A DNA stretch of 64,000 nucleotides. It comes from Spirochaetota bacterium (GTDB lineage: Bacteria; Spirochaetota; UBA12135; COTS27; JAFLEE01). The translations under genes and the position numbers were made by a program. This document shows, piece after piece, positions 36,571 to 45,328 of this stretch (its first letter is position 1; the number at the start of each line of letters is the position of its first letter). The DNA is taken from contig JAFLEE010000015.1 of assembly GCA_017302015.1 (NCBI GenBank), forward strand, positions 1-64,000, given 5' to 3'. The notes beneath the pieces were generated by a model. The model saw nothing but the letters and a program-made list of their open reading frames with translations. It was not told where the DNA came from and ran no database searches.

Positions 36571-37782
36571 ATGAACCCGAAACAACTCGCCGAACGGGCC
36601 CTCGAGCAGGGCAAGGGCATCCTCAGGCTCGCGCCGAATTGGGTCCCGCGATCCTTTTGCGTGCCCGGGCGCCGAATCAAACTGCACCCCGACGATTATT
36701 ACGCCCTGGGGGGCGAACGGGGTGGGATCGATGAGCGGTGGTTCTCCTCCACCACGCCCGCCGACAACGGCCCCCTGACCGCCCCGAACGAGGGCCTGAG
36801 CAAGGTGGTGCTGCGCGACGGGGGGCATAACCTCGAGTTCACCCTGCGCGACGCAGTGGCCGAGATGAAGGGGGCCCTCATCGGGGAACGGCTTTGGAAG
36901 GAGCACGGGTCTTGGCCCATGTATTCCAAGTTCTTCGATAACCTGGGCCCCCTGCCCCACCATGTGCACCACCGGGAAGCCCACGCGGCCCGCGTGGGGC
37001 AAAAAGGGAAGCCAGAGGCTTACTATTTCCCGCCCCAGGTGAACAACCATGGCGGCGATTTTCCCTTCACGTTCTTCGGTTTCCAGCCCGGCGTCACCAA
37101 GGATCGGGTGAAAGAATGCCTGGTGAACTTCACCAAGGGCGACAATAAGATCACGAACCTCTCCCAGGCCTTCCGCTTGGAGCCGGGCACGGGATGGGAC
37201 GTTCCCCCCGGCGTGCTCCACGCCCCCGGAAGCCTCTGCACCTACGAACCGCAGAAGGCTTCCGATGTCTACGCGATGTACCAGTCATTGGTAAACAACC
37301 AGGTCATCCCCGATTCTCTCCTTTGGAAGGATACGCCGCCCGAGAAGAAGGGCGATTTCGACTACCTCATGGACGTGCTCGATTGGGATCTCAATGTCGA
37401 TCCCGACTTCGCCGGGAAGCATTTCATGCGGCCCAAACCCGTGAAATCTCCCGCCGCCATGTCGCAGGAGGGCTACCTCGAGTCGTGGATCTGCTACAAA
37501 TCCGACGCCTTCAGCGCCAAGGAACTCACCGTGCTCCCGGGGCGCACCATGACGATCAAGGATCCGGCCGCCTACGGGCTCATCCTGATGCAGGGTTTCG
37601 GCACCCTCGGGGTCTGGCAAGCGAGCACGCCCGCCCTGATCCGCTATGGCGACCTCACCGATGACGAGTTCTTCGTGGGAGAGGCCGCGGCGAAGGAGGG
37701 GGTGAAGATCGTCAACCTCTCCCAGACGGAGCCCTTGGTGATGCTCAAGCATTTCGGGCCGGGGAATCCGGAGTTGAAATAG
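36571..37782 (+). CDS. type I phosphomannose isomerase-like cupin protein
   Basis: This 403-residue cupin has a histidine-rich metal site HHVHHREAH (residues 130-138) and a second metal histidine at H216 in WDVPPGVLHAPG, the pattern of class I mannose-6-phosphate isomerases and related sugar isomerases. It should interconvert an aldose and a ketose, possibly a free or phosphorylated sugar. It follows the GHL6-like gene with AGGAG before the start and is probably co-transcribed. Substrate specificity cannot be read; the protein is not a canonical ManA, as the active-site loop sequences differ. Confidence 0.8.
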   Translation: MNPKQLAERALEQGKGILRLAPNWVPRSFCVPGRRIKLHPDDYYALGGERGGIDERWFSSTTPADNGPLTAPNEGLSKVVLRDGGHNLEFTLRDAVAEMKGALIGERLWKEHGSWPMYSKFFDNLGPLPHHVHHREAHAARVGQKGKPEAYYFPPQVNNHGGDFPFTFFGFQPGVTKDRVKECLVNFTKGDNKITNLSQAFRLEPGTGWDVPPGVLHAPGSLCTYEPQKASDVYAMYQSLVNNQVIPDSLLWKDTPPEKKGDFDYLMDVLDWDLNVDPDFAGKHFMRPKPVKSPAAMSQEGYLESWICYKSDAFSAKELTVLPGRTMTIKDPAAYGLILMQGFGTLGVWQASTPALIRYGDLTDDEFFVGEAAAKEGVKIVNLSQTEPLVMLKHFGPGNPELK

Positions 37783-37797
37783 GGAAGGGGGATCCTC

Positions 37798-37846
37798 GGG
37801 CGCACTTCGCACCGTCCGGGGAGGGGTCCTGGATGGCGCGAAGCGC
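37798..37846 (+). terminator. candidate terminator after PMI-like gene
   Basis: GCGC-A-CTTCGC (37800-37810 region) pairs with GCGAAGCGC (37838-37846) with a small bulge and a 27-base loop, and TGCTTTTG follows. It is plausible but not strong. Confidence 0.4.
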
Positions 37847-37874
37847 TGCTTTTGTCCTGTTTTCGTTTAACAAG

Positions 37875-37909
37875 TGAATCGAGCCACTTAGCATCCGAGT
37901 GTCGATTCA
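37875..37909. promoter_or_regulatory. 8-bp inverted repeat upstream of solute-binding protein
   Basis: TGAATCGA (37875-37882) and TCGATTCA (37902-37909) are perfect inverted repeats with a 19-bp spacer. They lie 32-66 bp upstream of the ATG at 37941, where a regulator or leader hairpin could act. Confidence 0.4.
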
Positions 37910-37940
37910 GGGATTCCCCTAGGATGATAGTATTGCGATC

Positions 37941-38801
37941 ATGCTTGGAAGGATCCTCCTCCCGATCGCCCTCCTCCTCGGTCTGCTGTCGGCCAGGCCC
38001 TATTTCGATATCCTCGAATCGGGGGAACTCCGAGTGGGGATTCGGGTGCGCACCGGCGTGCTCGGGGCGGACCTAAAATCGGGCTTCCATTACGACTTGG
38101 CCAAGGCCTTCGCCCTGGAGCACGGGCGCCTCGCGGTGAAACTCGTCGTCAAGACGGCGATCAAGGATTATTTCGCGCCCGGCATCTGGGACGAAGTCGA
38201 CGTGGTGGCCGACAACCTCACCCAGACCGCGGAACGCCTCGAGAAGGTCGATTTCGTCACCGTGATGCCCACCAGTTACGTGCTCGTCGTTCCCAAGGGG
38301 CGCACCGCCCGGGAAGCCAAGGCGACCCTCTCCGCCCAGAAGATCATCGTCTGCCAAGACACGTCCTATTTCAATGAAATCCGGGCCAACGAGAGCGACC
38401 GCATCTGGGGCAAGAAGTACCAGTATTTCTTCTCCGCCACGGCCAACGACCAGGTCGCCGACCTGTTAGCCGGCAAGGGAACGGTGACCATCCTCGACGC
38501 CAATCTCGCCCTTCCCTTCATCAACGAGATCGACCAACTCGAGAACGCCTCCATCGGGACCGTCCAAAAGATCGGCTGGGCCGTCCCCAAGGGGCAGACC
38601 TCCCTCGCCGCCCGCCTCGGCCCCTTTTTCTCCACGATCAAGCGGAGCGGGGCCTTCCAGGAACTCTGGTCCAAGGCCAGCCCTCGACTTTCCTATTTAG
38701 AATACCTCAAGCTCCTCGACGCCCGGGATGATGATTTCGACATCCCCCATCGCGGCGAAATCGATAAACTCATCCGAGAACGCCTGGCGACGCCCCCCTG
38801 A
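37941..38801 (+). CDS. periplasmic solute-binding protein, family 3
   Basis: This 286-residue exported protein has a signal peptide (about residues 1-18) and a family 3 solute-binding fold, with LRVGIRVRTG, the segment FHYDLAKAFA near residue 50 and VDVVADNLTQTAERLEKVDF near residue 95. Such proteins deliver amino acids or other polar solutes to an ABC importer, or act as sensors. No permease or ATPase gene adjoins it, so it is an orphan binding protein here. It lacks a lipobox, so it is soluble in the periplasm. Confidence 0.88.
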   Translation: MLGRILLPIALLLGLLSARPYFDILESGELRVGIRVRTGVLGADLKSGFHYDLAKAFALEHGRLAVKLVVKTAIKDYFAPGIWDEVDVVADNLTQTAERLEKVDFVTVMPTSYVLVVPKGRTAREAKATLSAQKIIVCQDTSYFNEIRANESDRIWGKKYQYFFSATANDQVADLLAGKGTVTILDANLALPFINEIDQLENASIGTVQKIGWAVPKGQTSLAARLGPFFSTIKRSGAFQELWSKASPRLSYLEYLKLLDARDDDFDIPHRGEIDKLIRERLATPP

Positions 38802-38971
38802 CCCCCTCGGCCCAGAACAGGCCGTAGGCCGTGCGACCTCGTCGACTTGTGATCTTTTTTGCGAATTTACGGATATTTTAGTAGATTCCCTTAGTAAACA
38901 ATGGTACATTTTAGGCGTTTTCTGTAATGTTTTTCCTGACACCGGGCTAAGCGTGTTGAAATAGTACCCCC
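38802..38971 (+). promoter_or_regulatory. AT-rich promoter region of the surface operon
   Basis: The 130 bp before the ATG at 38972 are distinctly AT-rich for this genome, with TTGTGA near 38845, TATTTT near 38873 and several T runs. A single promoter cannot be fixed because spacing is not ideal, but this is the likely start of the surface-operon transcript. Confidence 0.4.
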
Positions 38972-40060
38972 ATGAACCTCCCAGTGAAAGGACTTCCTCT
39001 CTTCGCCTTGGCCGTTTCCCTGTGGAATTGCGCTCCGGTCGCCGTTCCCTTCACCCCGTCGCGCACCACCAATACCTATACCAACCTCATCATCACCACG
39101 AATTGGCGGGCCGTCTTCCAATCCGCGGTGGGGGTGGCCGGGCTTCCGCCCAATCTGCAGAATCCCAACGGCGTCGTCGTGGTGCCCGATACCACGACCC
39201 CGAATAGCCTCTGGCACCTCTACGTCTCCGACTCGGTGAACAACCAGGTCGTGCATTATTCCTATGACGGCACGAACGCGACCTACCTCAATTATGTCAA
39301 CGTGCCCGTGATGGGCGCTCCCCAACTCATGTGCACCAACGCCTCCGGAACCCAACTCTTCGTCATCGAGAACACCGTGCGTGTCTCCATCTGGGGCCCC
39401 ATCGGATCATCCGCCCAGCCGACCAATACGTTCCCCTATTTCTATTCCCTGGGCAATAGCAGCGGGGTCGGGCAATGCAGCACGACCATCGGGGGGATCT
39501 ACGTCAACCCGGCGGGCACCCTCTTCGTGGCCGACCGCGGCAATAGCCGGGTGCAGAGTTATACCAACCTGCCGCCGGGGGGCATCAATACCATCCCCAA
39601 TTTCTACCACTTGGGGACCCTCTACCTGGGCGTCACGCTCAACCAGCCCTGGGCCGTGCACGATTCGCGGGACGGCAACCTCTACATCGTCGACAGCCTC
39701 AATAACCGCATCATCAAGACCGACTACGACTTCAATATGATGGGCTTCGTCTTCAACGCCCTCACCACCCCCGGGGTCTTCAACCAGATGGGCGATTTCG
39801 CCGTCAATAGCGCCGGGCACCTCCTCGTCGCCGACCGCAATAACCACCGGGTCGTCCGCATGGATGCGGCGGGCAACGTGCTCGAGACGATCGGCGGATT
39901 GGGCTACGCGCCGGGCCCCGGGCTCTACCTTCCCCTCGGCGTCGCGGTCGACAACCTCGACCGCACCTATATCGTCGACCAGAACAATAACCGCGTCTGC
40001 ATCTACACCAATATCCTCACCACCGTGGTCACCACCAATAGTTCGTTGATCTTGTACTAG
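38972..40060 (+). CDS. NHL-repeat lipoprotein (beta-propeller), first of pair
   Basis: This 362-residue protein has a signal with a likely lipidated cysteine at C20 in SLWNC, a relaxed lipobox with Asn at -1 of the kind allowed in spirochaetes. The rest is an NHL-type beta-propeller, with repeats such as LYVSDSVNNQVVHY, LFVADRGNSRVQSYT, LYIVDSLNNRIIK, LLVADRNNHRVVRM and TYIVDQNNNRVCIYT. It should be a surface- or periplasm-facing binding protein. The N- and C-termini are rich in Thr-Asn pairs. It is the first gene of a tightly spaced plus-strand run and lies 8 bp before its paralogue. Confidence 0.9.
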   Translation: MNLPVKGLPLFALAVSLWNCAPVAVPFTPSRTTNTYTNLIITTNWRAVFQSAVGVAGLPPNLQNPNGVVVVPDTTTPNSLWHLYVSDSVNNQVVHYSYDGTNATYLNYVNVPVMGAPQLMCTNASGTQLFVIENTVRVSIWGPIGSSAQPTNTFPYFYSLGNSSGVGQCSTTIGGIYVNPAGTLFVADRGNSRVQSYTNLPPGGINTIPNFYHLGTLYLGVTLNQPWAVHDSRDGNLYIVDSLNNRIIKTDYDFNMMGFVFNALTTPGVFNQMGDFAVNSAGHLLVADRNNHRVVRMDAAGNVLETIGGLGYAPGPGLYLPLGVAVDNLDRTYIVDQNNNRVCIYTNILTTVVTTNSSLILY

Positions 40061-40068
40061 GGGATCCC

Positions 40069-41283
40069 ATGAGCACCGCGCGCCCCCGATCTTTCGCCCC
40101 CGCCCCGGCGGGCCGCCGCGGCGGGCTCCTCCGCCATGCGGCCCTCTTCTTCCTGCTATGCCTCCTCGGGGCCTGCACCGCCGACCGGGCCCTCAGTCCG
40201 ACCGCCCCCTACGTGACCAACGGGACGGTCGTCCCCAACCCCGGGAGCGCCACGGGTCAGGTCGTCGAGAGGACCAACGTCGTGACCGCGACGAATTACC
40301 GGTATGTCTACGTCGCGAGCTACGCCACCGTGCCCGGACCGCTCCCGAAATTTAGCGGTCCCGTCGGCATCCTCGTCGCCGGGGCGTCCCCCAACAAGCG
40401 CATCTATGTCAGCGACGCCAACAACCAAGTCATCTTCCATTTCCTGTACGACGGCGCCTTCACCATCGGGGCGCCCACATGGACCGCGGTGGCATCCGCC
40501 GTGCAATTGATGACGCTGGACGCGGCGGGGAACCTGTGGGTCCCCGATTCCACCCTCAATCGGATCGTCGTCTACGGGAACATCGGCCTCGGCTTGCCCA
40601 CGCCGCTCTATACCAACCTGCTGACGAGCGGGTCCGCCCCGGGCTATCTCGGCGCGACCCCCGGGACCGCCCTCGCCCTGCCGTCGGGGATGATCCTGGT
40701 CTGCGACCGGGGGAACAACCGGTTGATGAGCTTCACGAACGTGTCGTCGCCGCCGAATAAGTCGACCAATATCTCGACGAATTTCTTCTTCAACATGGCC
40801 CTCAATTTCGGCCTCCTCAACCTGAACGCGCCCACCACGCTCCGCCCCAATTTCATCAATAACGGCGCGCAAAATTACCTCGCGGTGGACCAGGGCAATA
40901 ACCGCCTGCTCGAAATCGACAGCAATTTCAATCTCGTGCGCATCATGGGGAACCCGACGACCACCGCCGCCGCCTCCGGGGGCGCAAACACCTTCAACGC
41001 GATGATCGACGTGGCCACCAATACCCTCCGGCATTATTTGGTGGTCGACCGCAATAACCACCGCGTCATCCGCCTCAATAGCGACGGTTACGTCATGGAA
41101 ATCATCGGGGGATATAATTCCTCCCCCGCCAACGGCATGTTCTTCAACCCCTACGGCATCTGGGTCGACGGCGACGACCTGATGTACGTCGTCGACCAGG
41201 GCAATAACCGCTTCCAGGTCTTCACCAACACCGTCACCAACCAAATCGTCACCAACATCGTCCGGACCTGGAGCAATTACTGA
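40069..41283 (+). CDS. NHL-repeat lipoprotein, second of pair
   Basis: This 404-residue protein has a long basic n-region and a classic lipobox LGAC with C36, then NHL repeats such as IYVSDANNQVIFHF, MILVCDRGNNRLMSFT, YLAVDQGNNRLLEI, YLVVDRNNHRVIRL and MYVVDQGNNRFQVFT. It is a paralogue of the preceding gene, so a tandem duplication is likely. Thr-Asn pairs again mark both ends and some loops. Lipid anchoring plus a propeller suggests cell-surface ligand or polymer binding. The stop TGA is one base from the ATG of the next gene. Confidence 0.9.
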   Translation: MSTARPRSFAPAPAGRRGGLLRHAALFFLLCLLGACTADRALSPTAPYVTNGTVVPNPGSATGQVVERTNVVTATNYRYVYVASYATVPGPLPKFSGPVGILVAGASPNKRIYVSDANNQVIFHFLYDGAFTIGAPTWTAVASAVQLMTLDAAGNLWVPDSTLNRIVVYGNIGLGLPTPLYTNLLTSGSAPGYLGATPGTALALPSGMILVCDRGNNRLMSFTNVSSPPNKSTNISTNFFFNMALNFGLLNLNAPTTLRPNFINNGAQNYLAVDQGNNRLLEIDSNFNLVRIMGNPTTTAAASGGANTFNAMIDVATNTLRHYLVVDRNNHRVIRLNSDGYVMEIIGGYNSSPANGMFFNPYGIWVDGDDLMYVVDQGNNRFQVFTNTVTNQIVTNIVRTWSNY

Positions 41284-41284
41284 C

Positions 41285-42727
41285 ATGGGCGGCCCCGGCG
41301 CCTTCCCGATCTCCCGGCCGCGCGCGGCGCGGCGCGCACGGTTCCTCCCGTTCGCGCTCGCCCTGTGCTTGGCTCCGATGGCCCACGCCTTCGTCTACAC
41401 CAATTTCTACAACGGGCCCTTCATCACCACCACGGCCATCTCCAATTTCCCCTGGAAGATCTACCTCGGGTCTTCGCGGGTCTACGACGGCAACCAGAAA
41501 CTCGACGGCAACGCCGGGGGCGCCCTCGACGCCGATTACCCGATCTACTTCATGGATATCGCCCCGCGCCTCACGGCCATGCACCGGGCCCTGGGCTTCA
41601 TCGACATCCTCGTCTCGTGCGATATCGACCCGCTCACGGTGCCCTGGCGCATGTACGGCTCCACCGACCAGCGAAATGACAACGACCTGCGCGCCGTCGA
41701 CGGCAGTTCCACCCTCTGGCCCCTGGCCGACACGAATTACCGCGTCATCTTCCGGACCGGGAACGCGGGCGCCAGCCTCTCCTATAATAACGCCAGCCTC
41801 TGGCTTTCCACCACCAATCCCAACCTGGGGGCCCATACCTACGTCGCCCGCTCGGGGGAGTTCGTCGTCGCGCGCTTCCTCGTGCCGCGCAACCCGGCTT
41901 CGGTCTACGGGATCTTCCTGGGGAAGCAGAACATCCGCACGGGCCCCATCGGGGCGGAGGGCGGGACCACCAAGACGTGGACGGTGAAGGTCCATGTGTT
42001 CACCACCGCCATCGCCAACCTGCTCATCCCCCGCATCGACGTCATCGGACCCCCCATGGACGGCGCCTGGATCTCGGTGGTGGCCGATTCCAGCGCCTTC
42101 AAGTTCGCCCCCACCCGGCGCATCCAGGTGCCGGCGAACGTGCCCGTGACGTTCACCACCAGCAATTCGTATAACGGCACCGGGGCTCCGGTGACCAATT
42201 GGCAATGGGACGTCAACGGCACGGGCGTGTGGCTGAGCGGAGGCGACACGATCACCACGACCTACGGCGCCAAAGGGCTCTATAACGTCTATGTTCGCCT
42301 CGCCGCGAGCAACGTCTGCGCCACCAATAACGGGGAGCCGGTGGACTCCAGCAATAATTTCGCCGCCCAGCGCCCCGCCCTCACCCCCGCGTCGCTGCCG
42401 CTCTACCTCGAGGTGATCGACCCGCCCGGCCTCAAGTCCCTCTCCGTCGCCCGGCCCGCCCCCTTCGTCATCGGCCTCGAACCCGAAGTCCAATGGGATC
42501 TCGCCCTCGATGCGGCGGTGCCCGACTGCTCCGCCACCATCCACCGCCTCGACGGCGTGCTCGTGAAGCAGCTATGGCAGACCCAGATGCCCCAGGGCCT
42601 TTGGACCGTGCGCTGGGACGGAACGGACGCGAAGGGCAACCTCGTCGGCGAGGGCATCTATTACCTGCGCGTGGCCGCGGGTGCCCAGTCGTTCGTTCGG
42701 AAATGCCACGTCGCGAGGCTCCTGTGA
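41285..42727 (+). CDS. exported PKD-like protein with FlgD-type C-terminal Ig domain
   Basis: This 480-residue protein has a signal peptide (cleavage near residue 36 in MAHAF), an N-terminal beta-rich domain of unknown kind (about 37-250), a PKD-like domain (about 255-350, around VTNWQWDVNG) and a C-terminal FlgD_ig-like domain (about 395-480), with GLWTVRWDGTDAKGNLVGEGIYYLRV. Domains of the last kind serve as C-terminal export or anchoring signals in bacteria with PorV-like systems. It is translationally coupled to both neighbours, and the next gene starts with a GTG inside its stop codon. It is a likely surface protein whose partners are the two barrels encoded next. Confidence 0.82.
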   Translation: MGGPGAFPISRPRAARRARFLPFALALCLAPMAHAFVYTNFYNGPFITTTAISNFPWKIYLGSSRVYDGNQKLDGNAGGALDADYPIYFMDIAPRLTAMHRALGFIDILVSCDIDPLTVPWRMYGSTDQRNDNDLRAVDGSSTLWPLADTNYRVIFRTGNAGASLSYNNASLWLSTTNPNLGAHTYVARSGEFVVARFLVPRNPASVYGIFLGKQNIRTGPIGAEGGTTKTWTVKVHVFTTAIANLLIPRIDVIGPPMDGAWISVVADSSAFKFAPTRRIQVPANVPVTFTTSNSYNGTGAPVTNWQWDVNGTGVWLSGGDTITTTYGAKGLYNVYVRLAASNVCATNNGEPVDSSNNFAAQRPALTPASLPLYLEVIDPPGLKSLSVARPAPFVIGLEPEVQWDLALDAAVPDCSATIHRLDGVLVKQLWQTQMPQGLWTVRWDGTDAKGNLVGEGIYYLRVAAGAQSFVRKCHVARLL

Positions 42728-43704
42728 GCCGCGCGCGATTCGCGCGTGGGGCGACGGGGGTTTCCCTGGTCCTCTCGCTACTCGGCGGCCCCCTTTCCGC
42801 GGGGGACGGCGGCATGGATATGCTCATCGACCGCGACATCTCCCCGTCCGCGGTCGCCCGGGGGGGCTCGGAAGCCTTCACCATGGCCGCCGCGGCCCTC
42901 AAGCCCTCCACGGTGAAGAACACCTTCGAGATCTCCGCCATGTTCCTCCCCGACGGGGTCAGCGCCCAGGAACTCGGCTGGCTCACCCTCATCGCCAAGC
43001 GGCCCTGGCATTTTTCGCTGCTGCATTTCTCCTCGGACGCCGCCGCCATGAGCGGGAGCGGGGAGGCCCTGGGCGACCTCAACCTGCGCTTCGTGCGGGT
43101 GGGCGCCGGCACCGGCATCCGCCTGGCCAAGACCCCGCTGGTCATCGGGGGCGACGTGCGGTTCCTCAACCAGCGCACCTACATCTACGAGCGCAATTAC
43201 CTCTCCTTCGATGCGTCGGCGATCTGGTCCCCGACCAACGTGCCCCTGCGCTTCGCGTTCAACATGCGCAATCTCGGCTTCGATCTCTTCAACGTGGTGC
43301 GCCTGTTCAATCCCCTGACGAACCAGGCCATCGGGTCCTCCTCGTACAGCAATATGTACATCGGCACGCTCCCGCTCACCTTCAGCTTCGCCACCGGGTT
43401 CGGCATCGAGAAGTTCATCATCGAGGCCGCCCTCGACTATTCGCCCCTCCCCCTGGCCTCCTCCCTGGCCGCTTGGGGGGGAGGCGAGTTCCAGGGGCGC
43501 GCCGGGGTGAGTTTTTCCCCCCTGCCCTGGCTCACCCTCATGGCGGGCTGGCGCACCCGGGGCGCGGCCGATAGCGTGTTCACCGGCGGCATCTCGTTCG
43601 TCTTCAAACTGGGCGACCTCCCCATGAATTGGCGCTACGCCATCGAGCCGACGCCGGGCTTCGATCCGACGCATTTCGTGGGGCTCTCCATCAGGTTCCC
43701 GTGA
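42724..43704 (+). CDS. PorV-like (UPF0164-like) outer-membrane beta-barrel protein
   Basis: This 326-residue protein has a signal peptide (about residues 1-25) and alternating amphipathic strands typical of a 14-stranded barrel. The early segment (about residues 35-110, with RGGSEAFTMAAAALKPSTVKN) is close in style to PorV/PorQ and UPF0164 proteins, which in other phyla help export or attach surface proteins. The GTG start at 42724 overlaps the TGA of the previous gene (GTGA), and no ATG fits as well. The next gene overlaps it in the same way. The family call is by eye, and a general porin role is an alternative. Confidence 0.7.
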   Translation: MSRARFARGATGVSLVLSLLGGPLSAGDGGMDMLIDRDISPSAVARGGSEAFTMAAAALKPSTVKNTFEISAMFLPDGVSAQELGWLTLIAKRPWHFSLLHFSSDAAAMSGSGEALGDLNLRFVRVGAGTGIRLAKTPLVIGGDVRFLNQRTYIYERNYLSFDASAIWSPTNVPLRFAFNMRNLGFDLFNVVRLFNPLTNQAIGSSSYSNMYIGTLPLTFSFATGFGIEKFIIEAALDYSPLPLASSLAAWGGGEFQGRAGVSFSPLPWLTLMAGWRTRGAADSVFTGGISFVFKLGDLPMNWRYAIEPTPGFDPTHFVGLSIRFP

Positions 43705-44876
43705 AACCGCTTCCCGCCGCGGCCCTCCTCGCCCTCCTCCTCGGCTTCGTCGCCCCGTTGCGGGCCGCGCCCGCCTCCCTCCTCCAGCGGGCGCTCCGGG
43801 ACCTGGATAAATCGTGGCTCAACGCCGATGGGGAGTTCTCCATGCGGCTCAACATGCACCAGGACGCCTGGCAGGCCCTCCACTTCACCGACCACCTCGT
43901 GGATCCCGTCTACGAGGCCGCGGCCTTCCTGCCCTTCCTCTCCACCACCCCGTTCTTCTCCGTGCGCACCGACCTCAAGTTCACCCCCGTGAAGGGCTTC
44001 CGCGTCTCGCTTTGGTACGATGTCCTGCCGCAATCGGGGCCGAATCTCCAGCAGAATACCCTTTCCTATACGGCCATCGCGCCGGACACCGGCGTCTACC
44101 CCTTGGGAAGCCTGGCGGGAAACCTTCTCCTGTGGAAATACAACCGGGGCGGGGTGAGCGTCGCCGCCACCCTCGGCGACTCCTTCACCGTGACCCTGTC
44201 CGCCGTCGACCACACCGAGGAGATCACCGGCACGGCCAATAATTTCAGCACCCTCGGGCGGCCCTTCGACGCCTTCGCCGGCGCCCTCTCCAATCAGTTC
44301 CAGAACCGCACGACCTACCGCTTCACCGACCAGGAACTCCACCTCGAGATCCGCCCCCTCAAGACGCTGCCCGTGGCCCCGAGCTTCAAACTCAGCGCCA
44401 TCCAGACCTCCTTCGAGTACATCAAACTCGCCAACCCGACCACGGTGATGATCGACCCCTATTCGGGAGGGGCGGGCTATAACGACCAGATCGGTTGGGA
44501 ACAGAAGAAACTCGTGCCGACCTTCAACGGCACGCTGCGTATCCAACCCATGAACCCCTGGTGGTTCCAGATCGGCTATTCCATGACGTGGTTCTCCCCG
44601 GGCCTCGACACCAGTTTCGCCGACCCCGCGACCTACGATAACCTGCGCAACGCCCTCACCCTCGACGCCGAGGTCACGGTGCACAAGCGCCTGCGCGTTC
44701 AGGTGGGCTACCGCTTCGATTGGTTCCAGTACCTCCAGCCCGGCTATTCCGCGTGGCGCACCTATCCCTGGGGCGCCCCCTACGATGTGCTCCTCACCCA
44801 GCCATTGGACAAGACGCTCTTGGGCGAGCGCAACCAGAACCGCTCCAGCGCCTATTTCGGCTTCGTGTTCCGGTAA
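43701..44876 (+). CDS. outer-membrane beta-barrel protein
   Basis: This 391-residue protein has a signal peptide (cleavage near residue 22) and many short amphipathic strands ending in a terminal aromatic-rich strand SSAYFGFVFR, as in outer-membrane barrels. It may be a porin or export channel paired with the PorV-like barrel. The GTG start at 43701 overlaps the previous stop (GTGA), so it is translationally coupled. I cannot assign a family. Confidence 0.75.
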   Translation: MKPLPAAALLALLLGFVAPLRAAPASLLQRALRDLDKSWLNADGEFSMRLNMHQDAWQALHFTDHLVDPVYEAAAFLPFLSTTPFFSVRTDLKFTPVKGFRVSLWYDVLPQSGPNLQQNTLSYTAIAPDTGVYPLGSLAGNLLLWKYNRGGVSVAATLGDSFTVTLSAVDHTEEITGTANNFSTLGRPFDAFAGALSNQFQNRTTYRFTDQELHLEIRPLKTLPVAPSFKLSAIQTSFEYIKLANPTTVMIDPYSGGAGYNDQIGWEQKKLVPTFNGTLRIQPMNPWWFQIGYSMTWFSPGLDTSFADPATYDNLRNALTLDAEVTVHKRLRVQVGYRFDWFQYLQPGYSAWRTYPWGAPYDVLLTQPLDKTLLGERNQNRSSAYFGFVFR

Positions 44877-44931
44877 CCGGGGAAGGTCCGCCGATGGAAA
44901 CGACGCCGCACCCGCCCGTCCGGGATGCTCG

Positions 44932-45241
44932 ATGAGGTCCCGGGGGATCCTCCTCGCCGCCGCGGCGATTTTTTTCGCCCTTGCGACCGCGCGGCTGTCC
45001 GCCCAGGCCGTTCCTCCCGGAACCGGCGCGCGGTGGGTCGACACCGATGGCGACGGGATCCCCGACGAATGGGAGCGGCACAAGTACCCCACCAGCCCGA
45101 CCGCGAGGGAGACCGGGGGCGACCGCCGATTTCGCCGCTATGCAGGCCGGGGTCGAATACCGCCTCTCGAGCGCCGTCCCCGTAGGAGAGTATACCTGGG
45201 AGTTCCGGCGCCCCGTGGCCATCCGCAAGGAAGCGCCCTAA
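44932..45241 (+). pseudogene. small exported calcium-binding-repeat protein, frameshifted
   Basis: The frame from the ATG at 44932 starts with a signal peptide (about residues 1-25) and a thrombospondin type 3-like repeat DTDGDGIPDEWE that normally binds calcium. It then runs into a low-quality basic tail. The neighbouring frame continues with ATADFAAMQAGVEYRLSSAV and VGEYTWEFRRPVAIRKEAP to 45241, a natural ending. One base too many lies in the stretch 45095-45125, most simply one G in the G run at 45115-45119. The repaired protein has about 102 residues and is the last gene of the surface operon. It could be a sequencing error or true decay. Confidence 0.65.
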
Positions 45242-45328
45242 ACCCGGGTCGCACACGGCTGAAACCATTTGAAAGAAAGACCGCCTCCGTGTATCCTTAA
45301 GGATCCCGGGGCGCCCACCCCGCACCCC

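Noticed and set aside
37941-38801. Complete amino acid ABC importer
   Set aside because: Only the binding protein is present. The nearby ABC protein at 45329 is an exporter type and does not pair with it.
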